Assembly (NCBI RefSeq): GCF_000318095.2
Contig: NZ_KB290716.1
Location: 20,426 to 84,425 of the forward strand
Direction of reading: 5' to 3'
DNA length: 64,000 bases
Source: Alloprevotella sp. oral taxon 473 str. F0040
GTDB taxonomy: Bacteria; Bacteroidota; Bacteroidia; Bacteroidales; Bacteroidaceae
Positions 35,573-45,138 of this stretch are shown piece by piece. Positions within the stretch are counted from its first letter, which is position 1. Every line of letters begins with the position of its first letter. A program made the position numbers and the translations under genes. Below the pieces are notes generated by a model. The model had not been told where the DNA came from and ran no database searches. It saw only the letters and a program-made list of their open reading frames with translations.

Positions 35573-36343
35573 TTATTTACCAATGAAACCACGCTTTGAG
35601 TTCACCAAGAAGTCTAGGAGATAGTCCACTTCTTTGCACTTAGGCACTGTGGTACGGATTTCTTCAATACGTTCGTTGAAGAGCTTTGAGTTTTGATAGA
35701 GAATCAAGAAGGCCGAATGTAACGCATTGATTACATCCAAGGGGAAATTACGACGCTTCAATCCCACCATGTTCAAGCCACAATAAGCCACTGGTTCGCG
35801 AGCTGCAATGCAGAAGGGAGGCACGTCTTGCGCTGTGCGTGTGCCGCCGCTCACCATAACATACGACCCGATGTGGCAGAACTGATGCACCAGCACATTG
35901 GCGGAGAGAATCGCAAAGTCGTCGATAACCACCTCACCAGCTATTTTGGTAGAATTACCTAAGATGCAACCATTGCCGACGATGCAGTCATGTCCCAAGT
36001 GCATCCCTTCCATGAGAAGGTTATTGCTACCCAATACAGTCTTTCCTTTGGCAGCCGTACCGCGGTTGATGGTCACATTCTCACGAATCGTGTTGTTATC
36101 GCCGATCTCTGCAGTGGTTTCTTCTCCACGAAATTTCAAATCTTGGGGCACAGCTCCAATCACCGCACCAGGGAAGAAGGTGTTGCCACTGCCAATGCGT
36201 GAACCACTCAAGAGGGTCACAGAGTTCATGAGCTTATTATTGTCGCCCAACACCACATTAGCATCGATGTAGCAGAAAGGACCAATCTCACAATTCTCAC
36301 CGATTTTCGCTTCGGGATGAATAAAAGCAAGAGGAGAAATCAT
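35573..36343 (-). CDS. lpxA: UDP-N-acetylglucosamine O-acyltransferase
   Basis: LpxA puts the first hydroxyacyl chain on UDP-GlcNAc in lipid A synthesis. The 256-residue protein is a left-handed beta helix of hexapeptide repeats (IGENCEIGPFCYI and so on) with the catalytic histidine in MHLGHDC (His118). The C-terminal helical part contains VGLKRRNFPLDVINALHSAF. Length is normal. It starts 12 bases after the lpxC stop, with no room for the FabZ domain that usually lies between. Confidence 0.97.
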   Translation of the reverse strand: MISPLAFIHPEAKIGENCEIGPFCYIDANVVLGDNNKLMNSVTLLSGSRIGSGNTFFPGAVIGAVPQDLKFRGEETTAEIGDNNTIRENVTINRGTAAKGKTVLGSNNLLMEGMHLGHDCIVGNGCILGNSTKIAGEVVIDDFAILSANVLVHQFCHIGSYVMVSGGTRTAQDVPPFCIAAREPVAYCGLNMVGLKRRNFPLDVINALHSAFLILYQNSKLFNERIEEIRTTVPKCKEVDYLLDFLVNSKRGFIGK

Positions 36344-36355
36344 AACTTGTATGTG

Positions 36356-37273
36356 TTAAGCAAAGAGATGTTTGAATTTAGCGCGCACCATGCGTGCAAA
36401 CTTATTGTTGGCATCGTGACCTGGACGGATGGCGATAATACGTCCCTTGAGAGGACGTCCTATGAGTGCCATGTCTCCTATGATGTCGAGAAGCTTGTGA
36501 CGGGCAGGTTCGTTCGACCACTGGGCTGGACGTTCTTGCAAATAGCCCAATTGGTTGGCATCGCGATGTTCTACACCGAGCGTATCGGCCAATTTATCCA
36601 GACGCTCTTGCGATACCAAACGCTCATAAATCACCAAAGCATTGCTCAAATCACCACCTTTGATGAGCCCCATTTGCAAGAGAGCTTCAATCTCACGCAC
36701 AAAAACAAACGTGCGAGCAGAAGCGATTTCCTCAGCAAAATCTGACATGTGCTCCAAAGTTGCACTTTGACGTTGTACAAACTGACTATCGGGAAACTCT
36801 ATGGTTGAATCTATCGCAAAGCGGTCTGCTGGTTGTACACGCAAGCAAGAACCTGAAATCTCATCATAATACTCAAAAGGCTCGGTAATCTCAATGTAGC
36901 GACGAGGAGCGTCTTGTTCTTCAAGTCCCACTTTGAGTATCTGCTCTACATACAAGATGGAACTACCATCAAGAATGGGAAACTCTGGCCCATTGATTTG
37001 GATGAGACAGTTGTCCACTCCAAGTGCCACGAGCGCAGCCATGGCATGCTCAATAGTAGAAACACGACATTCTGGCGTACCCACTACGGTGCCACGAGAA
37101 GTGTCTATCACATTTTCGGCCAACGGGATAATGTAGGGCTGGCCTTCGAGGTCTACTCGTTGAATTTTATATCCATAATCTGCTGGAGCAGGTAGGAAAG
37201 TAATCGAGAGCTGAAGCCCTGTGTGAAGTCCTTTTCCTTGTAGGGAGAAGGAAGCTTTAAGGGTATGTTGCAT
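36356..37273 (-). CDS. lpxC: UDP-3-O-acyl-N-acetylglucosamine deacetylase, without FabZ domain
   Basis: LpxC removes the acetyl group in the committed step of lipid A synthesis. In this 305-residue protein the zinc ligands are visible: His76 (STIEHAMAA), His259 and Asp263 (ARHKLLDIIGD), as is the catalytic His286 (RPGHDANNKFA). In most Bacteroidota the protein continues into a FabZ dehydratase domain of ~150 residues. Here the frame stops 11 residues after KFARMVRAK and lpxA begins 12 bases later. The LpxC part itself is intact, so the loss should not abolish deacetylation; FabZ would have to be encoded elsewhere. Confidence 0.95.
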   Translation of the reverse strand: MQHTLKASFSLQGKGLHTGLQLSITFLPAPADYGYKIQRVDLEGQPYIIPLAENVIDTSRGTVVGTPECRVSTIEHAMAALVALGVDNCLIQINGPEFPILDGSSILYVEQILKVGLEEQDAPRRYIEITEPFEYYDEISGSCLRVQPADRFAIDSTIEFPDSQFVQRQSATLEHMSDFAEEIASARTFVFVREIEALLQMGLIKGGDLSNALVIYERLVSQERLDKLADTLGVEHRDANQLGYLQERPAQWSNEPARHKLLDIIGDMALIGRPLKGRIIAIRPGHDANNKFARMVRAKFKHLFA

Positions 37274-37467
37274 AGGAATTTAAATCTATTAAAGTGGAAA
37301 GTGGACAACAAACATGCGATGCTATCACCAATATCCTAAGGGAGGTGTTGGAGATTCCAGAGAACTGGACTAATACGAAAACGAGAAGCCCAATGTCGAT
37401 GAATGTCTACGAAACACTAAATGTTCAGCATCCATGCTTTCAATAAGCAACGGCGAAGGCAAGGCTT

Positions 37468-38508
37468 TTATTGTCCTAACTTAGTTTTAAGTTCGTCAAG
37501 CTCCTTGCGCAAGGCAAGCATTTCCTTGCGTATATCGGGCAATTGCTTGAATACGGCACTGGAGAGAGCAAACTTTTTTGCATTGATGGCGGGTGTACCC
37601 ATGACGGGAGCACCATCAGTGCGGGCAGTGTGGATGCCAGCTTGTGCACCAGCCTGCATGCCATCGGGCAGATGGAGGTGACCAGCCACGCCCACTTGTC
37701 CACCAAACATGCTCCAAGCTCCTACTTTCGTGCTGCCTGCCACGCCCACTTGTGCTGACATTACGGTGTGTGCTCCTACTTCTACATTGTGCGCTATCTG
37801 CACAAGATTATCGAGCTTTACGCCTTGACGCACGATGGTCGTACCCATGGTGGAACGGTCTACACAAGCATTTGCACCTATTTCCACACGATCTTCGAGA
37901 GTAACAATACCGATTTGTGGAATCTTTTCATAACCTTCTTCAGAAGGTGCAAAACCAAATCCATCGGCACCAATGACACAACCACTGTGCAAGATAACTT
38001 CATGGCCAATCTTACAACCATGATAGATGCTCACATGAGGATAAAGCAAGCAATTGTCGCCAACATACGCCCCTTCTTCAATCACCACATGGCTGTAAAT
38101 TTGCGTACCATCGCCTACAGTCACATGATCACCAATCACTGCAAAAGGCCCTACATAGACATCTTCGCCTAGTGTAGCCGTTTCGCTAACAAAAGCTAAG
38201 GGGTGCACCCCACTACGCTTTTGGGTCATACTCTCATAAAGTGCCAACAACCGTGCGATAGACTCATAAGCATTGTCTACGCGAATGAGCGTGGCAGCCA
38301 CAGGCTTTTCGAGCTGGAGGTCTTTATTTACCAGGACGATGCTCGATTGTGTCTCGTAAAGATGGTGAGTATATTTGGGATTGGCCAGAAACGAGAGTGC
38401 ACCATCCTCGCCTTCTTCAATTTTGGCAAAGGTTTTGGCCACAGCATCTGGGTTACCCTCGATGATTCCTTCTAGATAGGTTGCTATTTGTTGTGCGGAA
38501 AATTCCAT
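37468..38508 (-). CDS. lpxD: UDP-3-O-(3-hydroxyacyl)glucosamine N-acyltransferase
   Basis: LpxD adds the second acyl chain to the lipid A precursor. From the ATG at 38508 the protein has 346 residues: an N-terminal uridine-binding domain ([14 protein letters not shown]), a left-handed beta helix of hexapeptides with the catalytic histidine in [13 protein letters not shown], and a C-terminal helix ending [17 protein letters not shown]. An in-frame ATG at 38616 would add 36 residues lacking family similarity and would lie upstream of a -7 promoter box, so it is rejected. It leads the lpxD-lpxC-lpxA cluster; a 194-base gap without a gene separates it from lpxC. Confidence 0.95.
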   Translation of the reverse strand: MEFSAQQIATYLEGIIEGNPDAVAKTFAKIEEGEDGALSFLANPKYTHHLYETQSSIVLVNKDLQLEKPVAATLIRVDNAYESIARLLALYESMTQKRSGVHPLAFVSETATLGEDVYVGPFAVIGDHVTVGDGTQIYSHVVIEEGAYVGDNCLLYPHVSIYHGCKIGHEVILHSGCVIGADGFGFAPSEEGYEKIPQIGIVTLEDRVEIGANACVDRSTMGTTIVRQGVKLDNLVQIAHNVEVGAHTVMSAQVGVAGSTKVGAWSMFGGQVGVAGHLHLPDGMQAGAQAGIHTARTDGAPVMGTPAINAKKFALSSAVFKQLPDIRKEMLALRKELDELKTKLGQ

Positions 38509-38529
38509 TATATCGTACTTGTTTAGCTG

Positions 38530-38537
38530 CAAATATA
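38530..38537 (-). promoter_or_regulatory. Possible -7 element of the lpxD promoter
   Basis: TATATTTG on the minus strand matches TAnnTTTG, 22 bases before the chosen lpxD start. No good TTTG is found 19-21 bases further upstream, so this is a weak call. Confidence 0.4.
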
Positions 38538-39026
38538 AGATTTCTTGTGTAAACAGAGAAATATATCTGCACTTTCTTTGCCTTGGAGCAAAGGAAAAAC
38601 GCCTTTTCTGGGTCATACTCGGCTATATCAGACTTAGCAAAGGATTATCTCATCCAGATAAAGGTAGAATTAAACACTTCTTCTTTATATAGCTTGGACT
38701 TCTACTCCCCACACATCATATTCCTTGTCATGTATGAGTCATCATGTGCTGGACCTATTCGGATAATTGCATGTATTCAGTCACGGAAGGGCGACATCAT
38801 TAGCAGACGTTTTCAATTCTGTCCTACAGAAGTCTTAATTTCAAAAGGCAAAAATCACATGAGTTTTCTTCCATCTAGAAGAGTCCAAATGGTCTTCTAG
38901 TCTCAGAAGATGGTGTATGTAGCTTTATTCTGCCATACGTCATTTGTTGTAGAGTAAAATTAAGCCACTTTTGGCCTATCAGATAGAATGGATTAGACGT
39001 AAATTGCCTAGTTATTCGTTCAAAGT

Positions 39027-39096
39027 CTCCTATGTAAAATATAATCTCTAGGAGATTTTCGGAATGTTCTCGGAGAAATCTATGCTCAACTAGAAG
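39027..39096 (-). repeat. Array B: degenerate 21-bp repeat units
   Basis: Units at 39027 (CTCCTAT), 39048 (CTAGGAG), 39069 (CTCGGAG) and 39090 (CTAGAAG) keep the exact 21-base spacing. On the minus strand a Ser-Glu heptad (FSENIPK) is followed by ATC-TCC-TAG, the same end as in array A. The copies are more decayed than at 14015 or 58909. Confidence 0.6.
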
Positions 39097-39324
39097 AGAA
39101 GCGATAATCCTCTCCTACGACCAACAAAAAATAATGGGATGTACGATGCGCAAACATCCATCAACTAACTTGTATAGACAATGCCACGTTAAAATGACAT
39201 GGTAAAAGTGTAAAGTTTTCTTTACCTTCTTTCCATTTTGACAGAAAAGATAAAGTTCGACTAGTGTTTCTATACTACGAGCTAACGAAACTAGATTCAA
39301 TGTGACAAGGAATAGTACAACAAG

Positions 39325-39359
39325 AAACGCGCTCAATCCTTGCGGACTGAGCGCGTTTT
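39325..39359 (-). terminator. Terminator of the FAS1-SusCD operon
   Basis: AAACGCGCTCA (39325-39335) pairs perfectly with TGAGCGCGTTT (39348-39358), with an inner TCC/GGA. It lies about 58 bases past the last susD stop. On the minus strand the stem is followed by CTTGTTGTAC, so the T-run is short. Confidence 0.7.
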
Positions 39360-39416
39360 ACGCTAGAAATATTGAGGCATCTGAATAATCATGACTCTAA
39401 AATGCCTAAATTCTGC

Positions 39417-41603
39417 TTAGTTACGTGCCTTTGGAGCTGGAAGATACCAGTTGCCACTTACGAAACGATCGTAGAAGTTTCCGGTCTTTGTGGGTTGCTC
39501 ATAAGGTTTGAGATCAAGATCGCGACGAGAAATCAACCATGCCATCCATGAGTTGTTCACTTTTTCATCACCAGCCTTGTTGCGGTGACGTTGGATGCGC
39601 ATGAGATCAAAGTAACGGTGACCTTCAAAAGCATTGTCGAGCGCCATTTCATCAGCAATAAGAGTTTCTACTGCTGCAATTTCAGCCTGAGTAGGCTCAT
39701 AAGGTGTGAGCTTACCCGTCACATAAACGTGATCATACTCGTCGCCTGATTCAGTGGCTTCCTTCTCAACACGTGTCTTGGTATCATCAAACTCAAGTTT
39801 GGGAGTTTCCAAGAGCTCAGGCTTCTCCATAGCTACACCCTGACGTGCAGCTTCGTCAACAATACGTTGGGCAACGACGTTCTTGTAGACCCAAACAGTA
39901 TCAGCATCAGTGAAGAAACCACATCCTGCGGAATGTATGCCTACATTAGTCTTATTGGTGAAGGTACTGAAATCAAGGTATTCCTTTTCACCTGCACGAA
40001 TAATGGTGCTTTCACCAATGCTATTAGGCCCATTTATCTGACGAATAATCCATGGACGAGTCAAGGATATAATTCTGGAGATGTCCTTCTTGGTGTCGTC
40101 TGTATAGACTGTATCGACGAATGTACGCTCTACCAAACGTGGGTTGTTTTCAGGACTCAAGCCTGAGCGGAGCACATCAAATGCCATACGTGGGTATCCA
40201 GCGCGATTGATGGCTTCGGCATACTTAAGATAGATACGACGAAGTGTGTAAACTGGAATACCATAGGAGAACTGAGGTCTGGAGGTAGCATAGGCTCCAT
40301 TAGGAGAGTTAGAAGGCATGTTGAACTTTTGGATAAAGCGCAACTGACCTGCTTCAGTCATGTAGATGGGAGCACTCTGATTGCCTCGGATATCTCCTAA
40401 TGCGGGATATTTCACATCCTTAACACGACGACTGTTGTCATCAAATTCATTATAGACAAATACTTGACTCTCATTCAGCTTGAGGTAAGAATTAGAGGGT
40501 TGTACTTGACGATTGCGATAGTTGACAGATAATGATACCTCTCCCTGTGAGCTGGTTTCTTCCTTCTTTTTGCCATCACTTCCCGTAGATTCTTTAGTAT
40601 CGCGGCTGGTAGTTGAGCTAGCATCGAATCCATAAATCTGAGGAATGCGAGAAAGCACCTTACCGAAGAAGCTGTTGGCCGCTGAAGGGATAGAAGTAAA
40701 CACCCGTCCTTGCGAAATAATGTTCTTATTTTCATAAAGGGAATACCAACCAGAAGTGGCATCAAAAAGGTCAGAACGATCACCGTCACGACGATAAGCT
40801 CTAGCATATGCAGAGACTGCTAATCTAGTATTACGGTCAAGGTAGCGATGGAAATGGGTAGCTGCTTTCTCGTAGTCAGACTTGTCGGCACCACGGAGCA
40901 AATAGAGATCGCCATATACAAGATCGCCATTGAAGACTGTGAGTGCTTGTGCAAAGTCTCCAGCACCAGTTTTGAAGTTAGGATAGTTGATATAACCTAA
41001 TCCATTGCTGTAGGCATAGGCTTGCTTTAAGCCGCCATGTTGTTCCAAAAGGTTGAGGAGGTTGTCGGGAGTGGCAAATCCAAGAGGAGGATTTTGTTCC
41101 CAACCAGTAGAAGCTGAGCTAACGGGAGCAGTGATAAAAGGAACGCTGCCGTATTGCTGTACTAGTTGGAGATAAGTCCACGCACGCACAAGCTGAACTT
41201 GAGCCAACTCACGGCGCATGTAGTAGTTATTATTTCTCAGTGCCATAGAGTCCACCTTGTCAAGGTAGAAGTTGCACTGGTTGATCACCTTGTAGTAGGC
41301 AGCGCGGTTCAACAATTCGCTGCTTCCATCAGAATGGTCGCGGAAATTGATGATGTTGTTGATGGAGTCATTGGTATACTCCGTTGCACTGACTAGGTCG
41401 CCTCGCAATTCTCCAAGCAAGACGTTTTGCTCTACCACGCCTTGAAGATTGCGCAGAATGCCGAAATAGAAATTGACAGTGTCTCGACCAGAGAAGTTCT
41501 CTGCATAACGGTCAATATCGGGAGTGAGCATATCTTCACACGAAGTGGTGAGTGCACCAAAGCCTACGAGGGCGAGAATCAGCGAAAGAATTGATTTCTT
41601 CAT
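39417..41603 (-). CDS. SusD/RagB-family surface lipoprotein (second pair)
   Basis: SusD-like proteins form the lid over a SusC transporter and bind its cargo at the cell surface. This 728-residue member is longer than the usual 500-600. The signal peptide ends TTSC (lipid-modified Cys22) and is followed by EDMLTPD. The family C-terminal motif is present as DEMALDNAFEGHRYFDLMR, close to residues 655-675, and helical TPR-like repeats cover the N-terminal half. A lysine/glutamate/serine-rich insertion near residues 335-350 (KESTGSDGKKKEETS) is probably a surface loop. It is last in the operon and pairs with the SusC immediately upstream. The ligand is unknown. Confidence 0.9.
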   Translation of the reverse strand: MKKSILSLILALVGFGALTTSCEDMLTPDIDRYAENFSGRDTVNFYFGILRNLQGVVEQNVLLGELRGDLVSATEYTNDSINNIINFRDHSDGSSELLNRAAYYKVINQCNFYLDKVDSMALRNNNYYMRRELAQVQLVRAWTYLQLVQQYGSVPFITAPVSSASTGWEQNPPLGFATPDNLLNLLEQHGGLKQAYAYSNGLGYINYPNFKTGAGDFAQALTVFNGDLVYGDLYLLRGADKSDYEKAATHFHRYLDRNTRLAVSAYARAYRRDGDRSDLFDATSGWYSLYENKNIISQGRVFTSIPSAANSFFGKVLSRIPQIYGFDASSTTSRDTKESTGSDGKKKEETSSQGEVSLSVNYRNRQVQPSNSYLKLNESQVFVYNEFDDNSRRVKDVKYPALGDIRGNQSAPIYMTEAGQLRFIQKFNMPSNSPNGAYATSRPQFSYGIPVYTLRRIYLKYAEAINRAGYPRMAFDVLRSGLSPENNPRLVERTFVDTVYTDDTKKDISRIISLTRPWIIRQINGPNSIGESTIIRAGEKEYLDFSTFTNKTNVGIHSAGCGFFTDADTVWVYKNVVAQRIVDEAARQGVAMEKPELLETPKLEFDDTKTRVEKEATESGDEYDHVYVTGKLTPYEPTQAEIAAVETLIADEMALDNAFEGHRYFDLMRIQRHRNKAGDEKVNNSWMAWLISRRDLDLKPYEQPTKTGNFYDRFVSGNWYLPAPKARN

Positions 41604-41662
41604 GATGGTGAAGTGTTGAATCTAATGTGATGTATGGGGATGGGAGTAACGAAAGTGGAGGC

Positions 41663-41693
41663 GGCAAGCCCATCTTATGGGATGGAACTTGCC
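41663..41693 (-). other. Hairpin in the susC-susD gap (second pair)
   Basis: GGCAAG (41663-41668) and CTTGCC (41688-41693), with inner CCATC/GATGG, form a stem in the 117-base gap between susC and susD. No T-run follows. Confidence 0.6.
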
Positions 41694-41720
41694 ATTTCCT
41701 TATACTTTCCTCGAACAAGC

Positions 41721-44700
41721 TTAGAGGTTGATGGTCAAACCGAGATTGAAACTACGATTTTGCATCAGCATGCCTGTATCAATACCTTGATAAAGGACTC
41801 CGTTGCCTGCGGTTACTTCTGGATCGCTGCCGAGATACTTCGTGAGGGTTACAACATTGTTGGCTTCACCCCATACGGAGAATCCTTGCAACCAAGAAAG
41901 GCTTACAGGAAGCTCATAAGTGAGACGAACTCGCTTGAGCTTGAGGTAAGAACCATCCTCGATCCAACGATCAGAGAAACGCTCATTGTTTACCCAGTTG
42001 AGTGACTCAGGACTCATGGTGCGTGGCTGATTGGTCTTTTGACCTTCTGCACGCCAACGATTGACTACAGCAGTGGTTTGATTCCAAATGTTGTTGGCAC
42101 TTTCAAGCTGCATGCGTTGATAGTTGTAAATGTCATTGCCCAAAGAGTACTTGAAGTTGACATCGAGAGTGAAACGCTTGTAGTTGAGAGTGGTGAAGAT
42201 GTTACCATAGAGGTCGGGATTGGGATCACCGATTTTTACGCGGTCAGCTTCATTGATCCAACCATCGCCATTTTGATCGACAAAGTGAACATCGCCTGCC
42301 TTGAAATCGCGTGAAGGCTGTGAAGAAAGGCCCGTGGGATATTTCAAACCTGCAGCTTTAGCTTCGGCAGTGGTAGAGAAAACACCTGCGGTCTTGTAGC
42401 CATAGAAAACGCCTGCGGCTTCGCCCACTGCAGTAAGGATGTTGTCCTTGCCATAAATAGAACTAGTGTAACCATTCAACACGGTTTCGCTAGAAGCTAT
42501 CTTCTGAGCATTCTTGTCTAACCGGTAAGTGCGGATTACGTTGTTCTCAGTGAGTGGAAGTTTCGTGATTTCGTTCTTATAGTGTGCTACGCTGAATCCG
42601 AGATTCCACTTGAAGTCTTTGGTGTTGATCAAGACTGCATTGACATTAACACTAGCACCCGTGTTGCGAAGTTCGCCTTCATTGGTCCACTGGCGTGAGA
42701 GACCTGTGATGTCGCTCACGGTGCGACGAGTGAGCAGGTCGGTCGTGATAGAACGATATACGTCTACACCAAGTGCCAAACGGTTACGGAACATATTCAG
42801 CTGCACACCTGCATTGAGACGATGCGTAGTTTCCCACTGAATCTTGGGGTTGGCTATGTTAGCAAGTTCCAATGACGTAGCGCGATCCAAGAACTTGATG
42901 TTCTGGAAATAGGTACGGGTGGCATAGTAATCGAGATCGTCATTACCGCTCATCTCATAACCTGCAGTGAGTCGAGCATAGTCAATGAAAGATACATTGA
43001 ACCACTTTTCGTTGCTCATCACCCAACCAGCTTGCAAAGAGGGGAAGAGACCCCATTTTACGCCAGCAACCTTGATGCCCCCCTCAGCTTCCTTACCAAA
43101 TCGTGAGGAACTTTCTGCAGAAGCAATGAATTTGACGAAGTAGCGATTGAGGAAGTTGTAGTCTACATTGGCATAGTAAGCCAAGTTAACCCAACGGTCA
43201 TTGACACCACCATTGCCGAGATAGTCGAGACGATAGCTGATGTTGGGCGTCTTGTCATTACCATTGTTGTAACCTTCTGAAAAGCTATCGGAATATCCGT
43301 AAGATGCCATGCGGAATCCTCCGAAGACATCCCATTGATGCTGACCGTAGTTTTTGGTCCATTCGATGCGGAAATCATTGTTGATGGTGGTTTCCTTACC
43401 AAACTGTGTGGCGATGACATTTTGCACCATGCCAAGACCTTCTACATACTTCTTAGGAGTTCCGCTAGCTGGCATGAAATACTTTTCATTGCTACGGATA
43501 AGAGAATAGGCAAAGCGGTTGGTGATTGAGAGGTTCTTGTTAATTTGATATTTAGGAGCTACGTTAAGCAAGAATTGTGTTTGCTCTTGATAGTTCTTAT
43601 TTTCTCCTTCACCATTGTCAAGCACCCAATAGGGATGCGCCAAACCTTCAAATCCAAAACGAGAAGCGAAGAGGAAGGGGTTGTTAGCTGCAGTGTAATC
43701 TTGACCTGTATATACACGATTATTGTGCACAAAGCCCAATTGATTATTTCCTAAATAACGGAGGAAGTAAGCATAAGGGTCTACAAATGGGGACTGAATG
43801 AGTCCCAACACATTGGGAGAAGAGATATTCTTACGCGCATAACTGGAAGCCCATCCGTTGTCACGGAGATTGTAGGCATTTCGCACGTAGGTCATGTCTA
43901 AAGCTGTGGTAAAACCGTCAAAAAGATTGATATCAGTGTTGAAACGGATGTTCAAACGATTGAAGTCATTCTTCTTTGCAGTAGCTTCACTTTGGCTATA
44001 ACCCAAAGACAAGTTATACATAGCCACTTCGTCACCACCCTGCACATTCACACGATAGTTCTGACTGAAAGCATTGCGATAGAGAGGCTTCTGCCAATTG
44101 GTCTCATTGTGATAGAGATCGTAGAACAAGCTCTTCTTGTCTTCGTTGAGGAAAGGAACGGACAAATCGGAAGCACGGAAGCGAGCATCGGGAGTAGTAC
44201 CCAAGAACTCGGCAAGGTAGCTGCGATATTGCTTGGAGTTCATCACCGAAAGGGTGTTGGGCATCTGCTCAAAACCTCCAAAAGCACGGATGTTGATGCG
44301 AGTGGCCATAGAATGACCACGCTTGGTGGTGATACGGATGACCCCATTGGCTCCTTCAGCTCCGTAGAGTGCTGTACCGTTTTGCAACACTTCTACACTT
44401 TCAATGTCTTCTGTGTCTAAAAGATTGAGGACATTGGTATAGAAACCTTGGTGAAGAGTGGTGCGACTATATTGCATATCCCACACTACTCCATCGACTA
44501 CCACCAAAGGTTGTGCACTTGCATTGAGGGAATTGAGACCATTGATGAACATGGCTGCACCTTGTGCGGGCATTCCGCCACGATTGATGGTGCGAACTGC
44601 GCCATGGAGACGTTGTTCGATGTCATTTTCAATGGTGATGGAGCTAGACTCATTGATTCGCTCTACACGCTTCTGGAGAATGTTTGTCCCATTAGAGTAG

Positions 44701-45110
44701 AGCGATGGGAGTTGATTGCTATAAAGATAGACGTTGCGAAGATTCTCTCCACGAAGTGCTACCTGCACTCCATTGTATCCATCGGTCGATACATAGAGGG
44801 CCGTGATATATTCAGGTACACGGAGTGTGTATTCACCTTTTTCGTCGGTAAGTGCACTGTAGTAGCGATTGTTGAGTGCTTGCACGCGCACACCACTCAA
44901 AGGTTGATTGGTGGCAGCATCGTAGACCACACCTTTCACTTCCTTCTTTTGAGCGGCAGGCTGGTGAACTGCTTTCTTATCGGCCATCCGTGTGCTATCG
45001 CTTACTTCCGCAGCGTGTGCATTGAGCACGCAAGCTCCTGAAAGTACGAAGAGACTGACGCCACAACGTAGGGCTGTTTGCATCATATTATTGCGATGAT
45101 CAATATTCAT
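41721..45110 (-). CDS. SusC/RagA-family TonB-dependent transporter (second pair)
   Basis: A 1129-residue outer membrane transporter energised by TonB. After a signal peptide ending near NAHA/AHAAE (about residue 34) comes a carboxypeptidase-D-like beta domain (EVKGVVYDAATNQPLSGVRVQAL, about 57-130). The plug domain (about 150-270) contains QPLVVVDGVVWD, DIESVEVLQNGTALYGAEGANGVIRITTKRG, with the usual SusC wording. The remaining ~850 residues are a 22-strand barrel. The plug entry LPSLYSNGTNILQKRVERINE differs from classic SusC. It pairs with the following susD and lies 28 bases after a FAS1 lipoprotein gene. Confidence 0.92.
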   Translation of the reverse strand: MNIDHRNNMMQTALRCGVSLFVLSGACVLNAHAAEVSDSTRMADKKAVHQPAAQKKEVKGVVYDAATNQPLSGVRVQALNNRYYSALTDEKGEYTLRVPEYITALYVSTDGYNGVQVALRGENLRNVYLYSNQLPSLYSNGTNILQKRVERINESSSITIENDIEQRLHGAVRTINRGGMPAQGAAMFINGLNSLNASAQPLVVVDGVVWDMQYSRTTLHQGFYTNVLNLLDTEDIESVEVLQNGTALYGAEGANGVIRITTKRGHSMATRINIRAFGGFEQMPNTLSVMNSKQYRSYLAEFLGTTPDARFRASDLSVPFLNEDKKSLFYDLYHNETNWQKPLYRNAFSQNYRVNVQGGDEVAMYNLSLGYSQSEATAKKNDFNRLNIRFNTDINLFDGFTTALDMTYVRNAYNLRDNGWASSYARKNISSPNVLGLIQSPFVDPYAYFLRYLGNNQLGFVHNNRVYTGQDYTAANNPFLFASRFGFEGLAHPYWVLDNGEGENKNYQEQTQFLLNVAPKYQINKNLSITNRFAYSLIRSNEKYFMPASGTPKKYVEGLGMVQNVIATQFGKETTINNDFRIEWTKNYGQHQWDVFGGFRMASYGYSDSFSEGYNNGNDKTPNISYRLDYLGNGGVNDRWVNLAYYANVDYNFLNRYFVKFIASAESSSRFGKEAEGGIKVAGVKWGLFPSLQAGWVMSNEKWFNVSFIDYARLTAGYEMSGNDDLDYYATRTYFQNIKFLDRATSLELANIANPKIQWETTHRLNAGVQLNMFRNRLALGVDVYRSITTDLLTRRTVSDITGLSRQWTNEGELRNTGASVNVNAVLINTKDFKWNLGFSVAHYKNEITKLPLTENNVIRTYRLDKNAQKIASSETVLNGYTSSIYGKDNILTAVGEAAGVFYGYKTAGVFSTTAEAKAAGLKYPTGLSSQPSRDFKAGDVHFVDQNGDGWINEADRVKIGDPNPDLYGNIFTTLNYKRFTLDVNFKYSLGNDIYNYQRMQLESANNIWNQTTAVVNRWRAEGQKTNQPRTMSPESLNWVNNERFSDRWIEDGSYLKLKRVRLTYELPVSLSWLQGFSVWGEANNVVTLTKYLGSDPEVTAGNGVLYQGIDTGMLMQNRSFNLGLTINL

Positions 45111-45138
45111 ATTCTTCGATGATTATAGTTTAGATGGC

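Larger units (their letters stand above)
38509..39416. other. Intergenic region between lpxD and the Sus operon
   Basis: This 908-base stretch has no convincing gene. It contains a possible lpxD promoter, the degenerate 21-bp array B and the terminator of the upstream Sus operon. A plus-strand open frame of 105 codons at 38583-38900 has no recognisable feature and atypical composition, and I do not call it. Confidence 0.6.

Noticed and set aside
38583-38900. Plus-strand open frame of 105 codons
   Set aside because: No recognisable motif, composition unlike neighbours, and it runs against the lpxD promoter region.
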